64,000 nucleotides of DNA from Priestia megaterium (lineage in GTDB: Bacteria; Bacillota; Bacilli; Bacillales; Bacillaceae_H). The position numbers were made by a program, and so were the translations under genes. The DNA is taken from contig NZ_CP023317.1 in the NCBI RefSeq assembly GCF_009497655.1, positions 2,385,501 through 2,449,500 on the forward strand. Reading direction: 5' to 3'. This document shows, in pieces, positions 1-6,782 of the stretch. The notes below the pieces were generated by a model. That model saw nothing but the letters and a program-made list of their open reading frames with translations. It was not told where the DNA came from and ran no database searches. Numbering within the stretch: position 1 is the stretch's first letter; the number at the start of each line of letters is the position of its first letter.

Positions 1-1
1 A

Positions 2-568
2 CGAAAGATACCTTACGTCGTATATAATCCTAATTCGCTAGAAGATATCCGTCAAAATCTACAGGATTTAGGCCAGCGATTAAATATTGAAACAAAAGCA
101 GCTGAACTGTTAGAGCGGTATGATCAGTTTCTTTCTACATATAAAGGAATGGCAAGTCAAATCGAAAAAACCACTGTATACTGGGAATGGTGGCCAAAAC
201 CCGTTTTTACTCCTGGAAAAGCAAACTGGCTGACCGAAATTAGCGCGTTAGCGGGAGGAGAAAATATATTTGCTGATCACAAAGAAGCAAATGTACAGAG
301 TGATTGGGAAGAAGTGCTCAAACGAAATCCACATCACGTGTGTTTGGCTTGGGTAGGCGTACAGACAAACAAAGTAAATCCAACGATTTTACACAAGAGA
401 CCGAACTGGTCTGACATGCCGGCCATAAAAGAACATCGTGTATATGTACTAGAAGAATGGCTGTATTGTCGTCCTTCACCTCGATTGCTGTTAGGGTTAA
501 AAAAACTCGCGCCGCTTCTTCATCCAGATACGTTCCCTGCATTTGACGGTAAGGACCCTTTATTATAA
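2..568 (+). CDS. Cobalamin-type ABC transporter substrate-binding protein, C-terminal part
   Basis: The reading frame is open from the window edge, so the N-terminus, with any lipobox, lies outside. What remains is about 188 residues resembling the C-terminal lobe of BtuF-type (helical-backbone) binding proteins: a long bridging helix near the start, then a segment with WEWWPKPVFTPG and a SDWEEVLKRNP motif typical of cobalamin or iron-siderophore binders. The family captures corrinoids outside the membrane and delivers them to an ABC permease. No permease or ATPase gene is visible, so the substrate is inferred from family resemblance only. An ATG at 149 is internal, not the start. fabZ follows after 18 bases and may be co-transcribed. 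Confidence 0.75.
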   Translation, partial: RKIPYVVYNPNSLEDIRQNLQDLGQRLNIETKAAELLERYDQFLSTYKGMASQIEKTTVYWEWWPKPVFTPGKANWLTEISALAGGENIFADHKEANVQSDWEEVLKRNPHHVCLAWVGVQTNKVNPTILHKRPNWSDMPAIKEHRVYVLEEWLYCRPSPRLLLGLKKLAPLLHPDTFPAFDGKDPLL

Positions 569-586
569 GAAAAAGGAGCGATACAT

Positions 587-1012
587 ATGAAAGATATTGA
601 ACAAATAAAACATACCCTTCAACACCGCTATCCTTTTTTACTTGTTGATCGCATCTTAGAGCAAGAAGAAGGAAAGCTTGCTGTAGGAATTAAACAAGTA
701 ACAGCAAATGAACCTTTTTTTCAAGGTCACTTCCCGGACTACATGGTAATGCCTGGTGTACTTATTGTGGAGGCTCTTGCTCAGCTCGGCGGATTTGCCA
801 TGGCTACGGATGACCACCAAAAAGGAAGACTTGCTTTTTTAGCAGGAATAGATGAATGTCGCTTTAAGCGTCAAGTAAGGCCAGGAGATACACTACGCTT
901 AGAATTTGAGATTCTTAAGCAGCGCGGAAAGATTGTAAAAGGAAAAGGAAAAGCATTTGTAGGCAGCGAATTAGCTTGTGAAGCGGTCATTACCTTTGCT
1001 CTTGATGTATAA
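587..1012 (+). CDS. fabZ: 3-hydroxyacyl-ACP dehydratase FabZ
   Basis: A 141-residue hot-dog-fold dehydratase of the usual FabZ length. It removes water from 3-hydroxyacyl-ACP in the type II fatty-acid elongation cycle in the cytoplasm. The [10 protein letters not shown] entry motif is at residues 13-22, the catalytic His is His48 in GHFP, and the acidic partner is Glu62 in VEALAQ. An AAAGGAG Shine-Dalgarno sequence precedes the ATG. Bacilli usually carry a housekeeping fabZ (ywpB) elsewhere, so this could be a second copy or a specialised dehydratase. Its position beside a transporter gene rather than fab genes favours that, but the sequence alone cannot decide. Confidence 0.88.
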   Translation: MKDIEQIKHTLQHRYPFLLVDRILEQEEGKLAVGIKQVTANEPFFQGHFPDYMVMPGVLIVEALAQLGGFAMATDDHQKGRLAFLAGIDECRFKRQVRPGDTLRLEFEILKQRGKIVKGKGKAFVGSELACEAVITFALDV

Positions 1013-1103
1013 TACAAACGCCTTTGTAAAAAAGCAGCTGATGTTAGTAAGATGAAAACGACCGATGTAAAAAAGGAAATAATTCAGGATAAAGCGTAGC
1101 GAG

Positions 1104-1136
1104 AAAACCGCCTTATGTCGTAAAAGCGGTTTTTTA
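1104..1136 (+). terminator. Probable intrinsic terminator after fabZ
   Basis: The arms AAAACCGC (1104-1111) and GCGGTTTT (1126-1133) form an 8-bp stem with a 14-base loop, followed by further T residues. Confidence 0.55.
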
Positions 1137-1207
1137 TGAATACCTTTTTACCTTTTGATAAAAGAAGAAACGGGGTATAGAAGAAAAAAGGGAGAGGGGA
1201 GAATGCA

Positions 1208-1483
1208 GTGAGAACATTAACGGAAGTTGTTGTATTACTCACACTATTGGGTACGTATATAGGCATCTCACTACTTGTCTACAAACGGAAAAGAACGAAT
1301 CCGTTTTTCTACAGCATTTACTTTTATTTAGCTACCAGCGTCATTTTGATTTGCTTGGTTATCTTTTGGCTTCAGCTTCGTTTTGGACTCACTGATAAGC
1401 AAGTAGGAGGATTGCTTATCAGTGTGGTGGCATTCTTTTTACTTATTTATGGTTTGTTAAAAACAAGACAAAAAGACAGGTAG
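1208..1483 (+). CDS. Small three-helix membrane protein, unknown function
   Basis: A 91-residue hydrophobic protein with three likely membrane segments at about residues 5-24, 37-57 and 66-84, separated by short basic loops (YKRKR, KTRQKDR at the C-terminus). The start is GTG, chosen because a GAGAGGGGAG Shine-Dalgarno stretch lies about six bases upstream; the nearby ATG is out of frame. I do not recognise the family. The stop codon lies inside the stem of the following terminator, so this is a single-gene transcription unit. Confidence 0.6.
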   Translation: MRTLTEVVVLLTLLGTYIGISLLVYKRKRTNPFFYSIYFYLATSVILICLVIFWLQLRFGLTDKQVGGLLISVVAFFLLIYGLLKTRQKDR

Positions 1484-1502
1484 CCGGTGCTATCTGTTTT
1501 TA
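1474..1502 (+). terminator. Intrinsic terminator overlapping the stop codon
   Basis: The stem ACAGGTAGC/GCTATCTGT (one G-T pair) has a CGGT loop at 1485-1488 and is followed by TTTTTATTT. The 5' arm contains the TAG stop of the preceding gene. Confidence 0.8.
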
Positions 1503-1659
1503 TTTATATTTATGTTATATATTTTTATCAATTGTAGTGTCAATTCAATACATCTCTTCATATAATAAAGATAACAGCTTTCTTTTGCAGGTTAGTTGAC
1601 ATCGCAGCTTATAACTCGCTATTCTTTTGATAATTCATTTTGTGAAAGGAAGTGGACGT

Positions 1660-2280
1660 ATGGATGCATCCCGCATTATAGCTAAGTTAGAAAACCGGAT
1701 GCCGACAATCCTTGGGATGGAGCAGTTCTCCCGCTTCGGCATTCTTGTTCCGCTTATTGAAAAACAAGGGGAACTACATGTTTTATTTGAAGTAAGAGCG
1801 CTCGATTTACGTAGACAGCCCGGAGAAATTTGTTTTCCAGGAGGGCGTGTTGAAAAGACGGATGCAGATGAAAAAGAAACGGCTATCCGTGAAACCTCTG
1901 AAGAGTTAGGAATTACACCCCAATCTATTCAGCACGTACAAGCTTTAGATTATATTGTTTCTCAATTCGGAACAATCATTTATCCTTATGTAGGTTTCAT
2001 TGATGAGTCGCTTGAACTTCGACCGAATCCTTCGGAAGTAGCAGAAGTATTTACCGTGCCTCTTTCTTTTTTTCAGCGTACCGAACCTGATATACACAAT
2101 ATTAATTTCAGAGTAGAACCCGAACATAATTTTCCTTATGACGCGATTATTGGTGGTGAAAATTATAATTGGCAAACAAGAGAGATGGAAGAACATTTTT
2201 ATTACTATGAAGATCGAGTCATATGGGGACTGACAGCAAAAGTAATTTATCATTTAGTACATGTACTAAATAATAAATAA
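1660..2280 (+). CDS. Nudix hydrolase, CoA pyrophosphatase-like (NudL/YeaB type)
   Basis: About 206 residues from the ATG at 1660, which has AAAGGAAGTGG just upstream; a longer frame would need a TTG at 1627 without a ribosome-binding site. Two signatures stand out. One is the CoA-diphosphatase motif, an Arg-rich segment (VRALDLRRQPG) leading into ICFPGGR. The other is a Nudix box ending in TAIRETSEELGI, where the RExxEE acidic residues bind divalent metal. The family cleaves CoA or acyl-CoA to 4'-phosphopantetheine and 3',5'-ADP in the cytoplasm. The spacing of the first box residues departs from the simplest Nudix consensus, as is usual in this subgroup. Confidence 0.8.
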   Translation: MDASRIIAKLENRMPTILGMEQFSRFGILVPLIEKQGELHVLFEVRALDLRRQPGEICFPGGRVEKTDADEKETAIRETSEELGITPQSIQHVQALDYIVSQFGTIIYPYVGFIDESLELRPNPSEVAEVFTVPLSFFQRTEPDIHNINFRVEPEHNFPYDAIIGGENYNWQTREMEEHFYYYEDRVIWGLTAKVIYHLVHVLNNK

Positions 2281-2311
2281 AAAGCAGCGAATACGTATTC
2301 GCTGCTTTTTA
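2280..2311. terminator. Bidirectional terminator between the Nudix gene and yhfK
   Basis: A near-perfect palindrome AAAAGCAGCGAATA/TATTCGCTGCTTTTT separates two convergent genes and has A and T tracts on both sides, so it can stop transcription from either direction. Confidence 0.9.
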
Positions 2312-2313
2312 TA

Positions 2314-2958
2314 TTAAATAGACTGAATAGCTTCTGTGATAGGCGTATCGCCTGAAACTAAATCAAAAGAACGTCCGAATGTATGATCTTCACTTAACGT
2401 TTCTACTACCACACGCGCGACATCTTCACGAGGAATGGATCCGCGCTCTTTGTTCTCCCCAGCATCTACCCGTCCTGTTCCTGGTTCGTTTAACAATCCG
2501 CCTGGGCGAACAATTGTATATGTTAATCCGCTTGCTTCTAAGATTTTATCTGCATAATGTTTGGCTACATAGTAAGGAATTAGTGAAGTATTCCAGTTTT
2601 CACGGTGATGTGCTTGAAGGGCGCTTACCATCACAAATCGTTTAATTCCTAAATCTTCTGCAGCTTCCATCGCTTTTACTGATCCATCTAAATCAATTAA
2701 AAGTGTCTTATCATGACCTGTGCTGCCGCCTGATCCTGCGCTAAAGATAACGGCGTCACAACCTTTCATCACTTCCTTAATTTCATGCACAGTGCCTTCT
2801 AAGCTTGCAAAAGCCGTTTCTACACCTCTTGCTTCAAGCTCTTTTGCTTGTTCTTCTTTACGAACCATCGCACGTACAGTGTGCACATCACTTTCATTCA
2901 AAATGTTTACAATATGTTTGCCTACTTGACCATTCGCACCAATTACAAGAACTTTCAT
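2314..2958 (-). CDS. yhfK: NAD(P)-binding Rossmann-fold protein of the YhfK family
   Basis: A 214-residue atypical short-chain dehydrogenase, the same length as B. subtilis YhfK. The nucleotide-binding glycine motif GANGQVG is at residues 7-13. SAGSGGSTGHDKTLLIDLDG lies in the middle, and the YVAKHYADKILEASG stretch matches the family closely. The start at 2958 has AAAGGAGC upstream; a longer frame to 3027 lacks a signal. The substrate of the family is unknown. In B. subtilis the gene also neighbours the acyl-CoA ligase gene lcfB (yhfL), and the same pairing is kept here, with the two genes divergent. Confidence 0.88.
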   Translation of the reverse strand: MKVLVIGANGQVGKHIVNILNESDVHTVRAMVRKEEQAKELEARGVETAFASLEGTVHEIKEVMKGCDAVIFSAGSGGSTGHDKTLLIDLDGSVKAMEAAEDLGIKRFVMVSALQAHHRENWNTSLIPYYVAKHYADKILEASGLTYTIVRPGGLLNEPGTGRVDAGENKERGSIPREDVARVVVETLSEDHTFGRSFDLVSGDTPITEAIQSI

Positions 2959-3276
2959 GTCTAAATTTGCTCCTTTCAAATCCAAATACTTATATATTAT
3001 TGTTTCATATTCACGGTTTTCATTCAATGAATGAGCTCAAAATCCGGTGAATAAGGGGAAAGTAAGAAAATATATTAAAAAAATGAAAAACAAGAAATAA
3101 AAACTAATTTACAAACAAAAAAAGGAAAAAAATAGTTCATTAAACCCAGTGTCTGAACTGTTTAAATTTTGTAAATTTTTCTCAAACCCTTGGTAATACA
3201 ACACTTCTTAAAAACAGCATCTCTTTTAACATTTCCCGATACAACCTATATAAACACATTTTGATAATTTTAAACT

Positions 3277-3305
3277 TTTACTTCGGAAAAATTTTTTGTT
3301 ATTAT
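3277..3305 (+). promoter_or_regulatory. Sigma-A promoter of the lcfB-type gene
   Basis: The -35 box TTTACT (3277-3282), a 17-base spacer and the -10 box TATTAT (3300-3305) lie about 65 bases upstream of the ligase start. Confidence 0.6.
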
Positions 3306-3312
3306 GTTTTAG

Positions 3313-3330
3313 TCATTAAAATATTCATGA
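3313..3330. promoter_or_regulatory. Operator-like dyad downstream of the lcfB promoter
   Basis: TCATTAAAATATTCATGA is an imperfect dyad matching at 7 of 9 positions per arm, starting 8 bases after the -10 box where a repressor would block transcription. In B. subtilis lcfB is repressed by FadR, whose box contains TGAAT/ATTCA half sites. The resemblance here is partial, so FadR is only an inference. Confidence 0.35.
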
Positions 3331-3369
3331 ACGAAATATTTAGTCCGAGCGGACAAAGGAGAGGATAAA

Positions 3370-4881
3370 ATGAACACATTACAATACTTAGTCGCAGAAC
3401 GTGCAGAGATTTCTCCTCAACATGAAGCACTAGTCGAACATAATGAACGTTATACATTTAATGAATTTCATGAAAAAGTAAATCAATTGTCTCATTACTT
3501 CTTAGAGAAAGGAATTCAAAAAGGAGATCGTATTGGTATTTTAGCTCATACAAGCATTGCTTACCCAGTTGTTACAATGGGGATTTTACAAGTGGGAGCA
3601 GTCGTTGTTCCATTAAGTAAGAGCATGACACCTTATGAGCTTGATAGCATTATTACAAGCGGACAGTTAAAAGCGATTATCCACCACAATGAATTTACGT
3701 CTGTATTAGAAAAAGCGGAACAAACGGCTGGACTTAGCTTTACGTTAAAAATTGAGGATGCAAAAGAATTTACAACTCAATTCTCAGCGTATAACACAAA
3801 CACACCAGAAGCACTTCCTGAAGTACTTCCTGAAGATTTAGCATTAATGATGTTTACATCAGGTACAACAGGTAAATCAAAAGGATGTATGATTGCACAC
3901 GGATCGGTAAGTGCCTTTTTAAACTCTGGCGGACAGGAAGAACGTGCAAATATTGATAAAAGCATGCGCTATTTATTTGTTCATCCATTCTTCCACATGA
4001 GTTCGATGAGCATTTTATTTATGTGCATTAACACAGGAAACACAATGGTATGTTCTGAAGAAACAGATCCAGCTAAAGTAATTGAGGTAATCGAAAAAGA
4101 AAACATTAAAATGTTGTTTGCACTACCACCAGCATTAAAATACATCGTAGAAGAGCTTGAAAAAGGAAATCACTATGATTTCCCTCTAAAACTTGCTGTG
4201 TCAGGCGGAACAAAAGTATCAGAGTCTTTAATCGAACAATATGACCGTAACGGTATGATTTTAGCTCAAGGATACGGAAGCACAGAAGCTTGGATTATCA
4301 GTTCATGGCATCCTCAAATGGGATGGAAGAAAGTAAGCTCAGCTGGGAAACCGGCTCCACATGTGGAAGTTAAAATTGTAGACCCAGAAACACGTCAAGA
4401 AGTTCCAACTGGAGAAAAAGGTGAAGTGCTTGTACGAAGCCCTTATCTATTTAAAGGCTACTGGCAAAACGAAGAAGCAACAAACGCTGTCTTACAAGAT
4501 GGCTGGTTAGCGATGGGCGATGCAGGTCGATTAGATGAAGACGGATTTCTTTATATTGAAGGACGCTATAAAGATGTAATTGTATATGGAGGAGACAACA
4601 TCTACCCAGATCAAGTAGAAGAAGTTGTCCTAGCAGCAGACGGTGTGTTAGAAGCGACAGTTGTCGGCATGCCTGATGATGTGTACGGCGAAGTTCCATA
4701 TGCATTTGTTGTTAAACAAGCAGCGTCAGCTCTAACTGAAGAAGACGTAGTGAATTTCTGTAAAGAACGATTAGCACCATATAAAGTGCCAACTGTTGTA
4801 TTTGTTTCATCACTTCCTAAAAACAGCGTAGGAAAAGTGTTGAAAAACGAAGTGAAAAAACAAGCCTTAGCACACGCATAA
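3370..4881 (+). CDS. lcfB: AMP-forming acyl-CoA ligase, LcfB (YhfL) type
   Basis: A 503-residue member of the ANL adenylating family. It activates a fatty acid with ATP and joins it to CoA, the entry step of beta-oxidation. The P-loop-like motif MMFTSGTTGKSKG is at residues 160-172, GYGSTEA near 303, the GDAG/GRYKDVI hinge region at about 387-402, and the C-terminal lysine motif PKNSVGKVLK near 485. The start follows ACAAAGGAGAGG. Length and the neighbouring yhfK both fit B. subtilis LcfB (513 residues), although chain-length preference cannot be read from the sequence. It is monocistronic and ends in a bidirectional terminator. Confidence 0.85.
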   Translation: MNTLQYLVAERAEISPQHEALVEHNERYTFNEFHEKVNQLSHYFLEKGIQKGDRIGILAHTSIAYPVVTMGILQVGAVVVPLSKSMTPYELDSIITSGQLKAIIHHNEFTSVLEKAEQTAGLSFTLKIEDAKEFTTQFSAYNTNTPEALPEVLPEDLALMMFTSGTTGKSKGCMIAHGSVSAFLNSGGQEERANIDKSMRYLFVHPFFHMSSMSILFMCINTGNTMVCSEETDPAKVIEVIEKENIKMLFALPPALKYIVEELEKGNHYDFPLKLAVSGGTKVSESLIEQYDRNGMILAQGYGSTEAWIISSWHPQMGWKKVSSAGKPAPHVEVKIVDPETRQEVPTGEKGEVLVRSPYLFKGYWQNEEATNAVLQDGWLAMGDAGRLDEDGFLYIEGRYKDVIVYGGDNIYPDQVEEVVLAADGVLEATVVGMPDDVYGEVPYAFVVKQAASALTEEDVVNFCKERLAPYKVPTVVFVSSLPKNSVGKVLKNEVKKQALAHA

Positions 4882-4883
4882 TA

Positions 4884-4913
4884 AAAAAAGCGGCCTTTAT
4901 AGCCGCTTTTTTT
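4884..4913. terminator. Bidirectional terminator between lcfB and the MarR gene
   Basis: The stem AAAAAAAGCGGC/GCCGCTTTTTTT with loop CTTTATA sits between convergent genes. Confidence 0.9.
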
Positions 4914-4917
4914 ATAT

Positions 4918-5376
4918 TTATTGCTGTAATTTTTGAGATATTTTTTTCATAATGTGAAAGTATTGATCTCTTTCTTCTTCTGATAAGTGTGAAAGTAAAT
5001 CTGACCAAAAATCGACACGAGTAGCTTGCAATATTTCGACAACTTTTTCGCCTTTTTCCGTCAACTCTACCCACACGCTTCGGCGGTTTTGCTTTTTATA
5101 TATACGATTCACAAGCTCATCATCTTCTAATTGATTTAATACAATGGTGATAGCACCGGGTGAGAGCCCAAGTACTTTTGTGATATCGCTAACAATACAG
5201 CTTTTTTTATCGTGAATCGTCTTTAAGATTGCCTCTTTTGTTGAAGTTAAATGGTAGGGAAGCAAATCATATTTCTCACCGATTACGGTGTTTTTATATT
5301 TTAAAAGAGCTTCTTTTACATGATCTATACTTTCTAGCTGATGACTAATCTCTTCTTTGCTATAACGTTCAGTCAA
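4918..5376 (-). CDS. MarR-family transcriptional regulator
   Basis: A 152-residue winged-helix regulator. The DNA-binding region is at about residues 45-105, with the recognition helix around LGLSPGAITIVLNQLEDDELV and a wing ending in RRSVWVELTEKGEKV. The start is TTG at 5376, because GAGGAGGATT lies eight bases before it; an in-frame ATG at 5400 would place the Shine-Dalgarno sequence inside the gene. A 19-bp palindrome overlaps its own promoter at 5414-5432, suggesting autorepression. The target genes are unknown; the divergent VanW-domain gene is the obvious candidate by position. Confidence 0.85.
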   Translation of the reverse strand: MTERYSKEEISHQLESIDHVKEALLKYKNTVIGEKYDLLPYHLTSTKEAILKTIHDKKSCIVSDITKVLGLSPGAITIVLNQLEDDELVNRIYKKQNRRSVWVELTEKGEKVVEILQATRVDFWSDLLSHLSEEERDQYFHIMKKISQKLQQ

Positions 5377-5413
5377 GCGTAAATCCTCCTCATAAAACAA
5401 ATTCCATTTTTAC

Positions 5414-5432
5414 CATTATACCATGTATAATG
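5414..5432. promoter_or_regulatory. Palindromic operator over the MarR promoter
   Basis: CATTATACCATGTATAATG is a perfect inverted repeat of 8 bp with a 3-bp centre. On the minus strand its right half supplies TGGTATAAT, an extended -10 box, so a bound dimer would block the promoter. Autoregulation by the MarR protein is inferred. Confidence 0.55.
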
Positions 5433-5615
5433 CCCATAGAAAAATGAACAACACCGCGAAAATTGTCAGAAAAATTTTAAAATAATTACCATAATTCGTT
5501 AAAAAATCCTTGTTTTCGTGCTATTATATATAAGAATAGTAATAACAGGAAACGCATACAACATTTGTTTTCTATTGAGTTCATAAGAAAAAATGGGGTC
5601 TATGAACATCATTCC

Positions 5616-5752
5616 GCTTTACCTCATGTGTTGAATAAAGAAAAAAATATAAAAAATGGTGAGTATTCACTTTGGCAGATCGTCTTTTATAAGATGTTTG
5701 TATAAAATGAATGTATACATATTTTTATAGAAAAAACATATTGAGGTAAAGC
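5616..5752. repeat. Long-range 11-base inverted repeat in the VanW-gene leader
   Basis: GCTTTACCTCA (5616-5626) is exactly complementary to TGAGGTAAAGC (5742-5752), 115 bases downstream and only 7 bases before the G-rich Shine-Dalgarno sequence. It could be the closing stem of a structured leader RNA or two sites for one regulator. Confidence 0.45.
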
Positions 5753-5776
5753 CGAGATATGGGGGGATTCAATTAC

Positions 5777-6739
5777 ATGAAGAAAGTCTTAGGGGCGCTC
5801 TTGCTTGGCGCGACAATTGTTAGTGCGTTTATTGCGTACGGCATGTATACAAATCATTCCGCAAAGCAAACAGCTGCGATAGAACAAAAACAAGCGGCTA
5901 AAAAACCAGAAAAAAAGGCTGAGAAAAAGAAAAAGCCAGTCCTTAAAGTCGAAGAACTGACGTATCAGTTAAAAGATTCCCGTACAGGAGAAGTAATGAA
6001 AGAATTCAAGCCGGTTCATTACAAGGATAAAGGTGTATATGATCAAGAAATTAAACAGTTAGCGTCTGAGCTGGCAAAAGGGATCGATACACCTATGCAA
6101 AACATAAAAATAGATGAAAATGGATCGTTGACTGGCGGATCCAAGCAAATCATCTTAAAAGAAGCAGAACTTGTTAAAAATCTGCAGAACTTAAATACGA
6201 AACAATTGGAGGTAAAGGTTCCAATATACGAAACCGCTCCAAATGTCACGGCAGCATCTGCTCAAGGGATTGCCGATGTATCATTAGCTTCGTATTCTAC
6301 ACGTTTTCGTCCAAGTGATACAAGCAGAAACAGAAATGTTCAACTATCAGCAGAAGCAATTAATAACGTTGTGTTAGGACCAGGAGATTCATTTTCTTAT
6401 AATCAAACAGTTGGGGAGCGCACAGCAGAAAGAGGCTATCAGCCTGCTCCTGAAATTATCAATAAACAGCTGGTGATGGGAATTGGCGGAGGTATTTGTC
6501 AAACATCTTCTACGTTATTTAATGCGATTGACGGCGCTGGTCTTCAAGTGACAGCTAGGTCTCACCATTCAAAACATGTAGGTTATGTACCTGCGGGAAG
6601 AGATGCGACCGTATCGTGGGGAGGACCTGATTTTAAGTTCACAAACAACAAAGATTATCCTGTCATCATTAAAGCATATGCAAACGTAAATACAGGTGTT
6701 TTAACTGTAGATGTTCGTACTTCACAGCGTGCTATCTAA
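5777..6739 (+). CDS. VanW/YoaR-like protein, membrane-anchored and extracytoplasmic
   Basis: About 320 residues. The N-terminus (KKVLGALLLGATIVSAFIAYG) is a signal anchor, followed by a Lys-rich linker and a mixed domain. The C-terminal VanW domain, from about residue 165, carries the family signature PGDSFSYNQTVGERTAERGY, GIGGGICQTSSTL, and a GHV/VPAGRDATV-type ending. VanW domains are linked to peptidoglycan, but no enzymatic activity is established. The ATG at 5777 is preferred over 5759 because GGGGGGA lies nine bases before it. It is a single gene, bounded by a strong terminator. Confidence 0.82.
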   Translation: MKKVLGALLLGATIVSAFIAYGMYTNHSAKQTAAIEQKQAAKKPEKKAEKKKKPVLKVEELTYQLKDSRTGEVMKEFKPVHYKDKGVYDQEIKQLASELAKGIDTPMQNIKIDENGSLTGGSKQIILKEAELVKNLQNLNTKQLEVKVPIYETAPNVTAASAQGIADVSLASYSTRFRPSDTSRNRNVQLSAEAINNVVLGPGDSFSYNQTVGERTAERGYQPAPEIINKQLVMGIGGGICQTSSTLFNAIDGAGLQVTARSHHSKHVGYVPAGRDATVSWGGPDFKFTNNKDYPVIIKAYANVNTGVLTVDVRTSQRAI

Positions 6740-6740
6740 T

Positions 6741-6776
6741 AAAAAAAGACGTATCCCAACAGATACGTCTTTTTTT
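6741..6776. terminator. Bidirectional terminator after the VanW gene
   Basis: AAAAAAAGACGTATC and GATACGTCTTTTTTT form the stem between convergent genes. Confidence 0.92.
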
Positions 6777-6782
6777 CATTTA

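Larger units (their letters stand above)
2959..3369. other. Divergent intergenic region between yhfK and lcfB
   Basis: This 411-base AT-rich stretch has no supportable gene. It contains the yhfK ribosome-binding site at the left, a sigma-A promoter and dyad for the ligase gene at 3277-3330, and a small GTCC/GGAC hairpin at 3343-3354 just before the ligase Shine-Dalgarno sequence. Confidence 0.6.
5377..5776. other. 400-base divergent region between the MarR and VanW genes
   Basis: No gene is supported. It holds the MarR promoter/operator at the left, an extended -10 (TGCTATTAT near 5520) that could start the VanW transcript, and a long leader with two sets of inverted repeats: GTTCATA/TATGAAC near 5579-5606, and the 11-base pair described at 5616-5752. 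Confidence 0.5.

Noticed and set aside
2959-3027. N-terminal extension of YhfK
   Set aside because: The longer frame has no ribosome-binding site and the homologous protein starts at the internal ATG, which has AAAGGAGC.
5540-5776. c-di-AMP (ydaO-type) riboswitch before the VanW gene
   Set aside because: Such riboswitches precede cell-wall genes, but the conserved core motifs I know were not present; only the long-range repeat remains.
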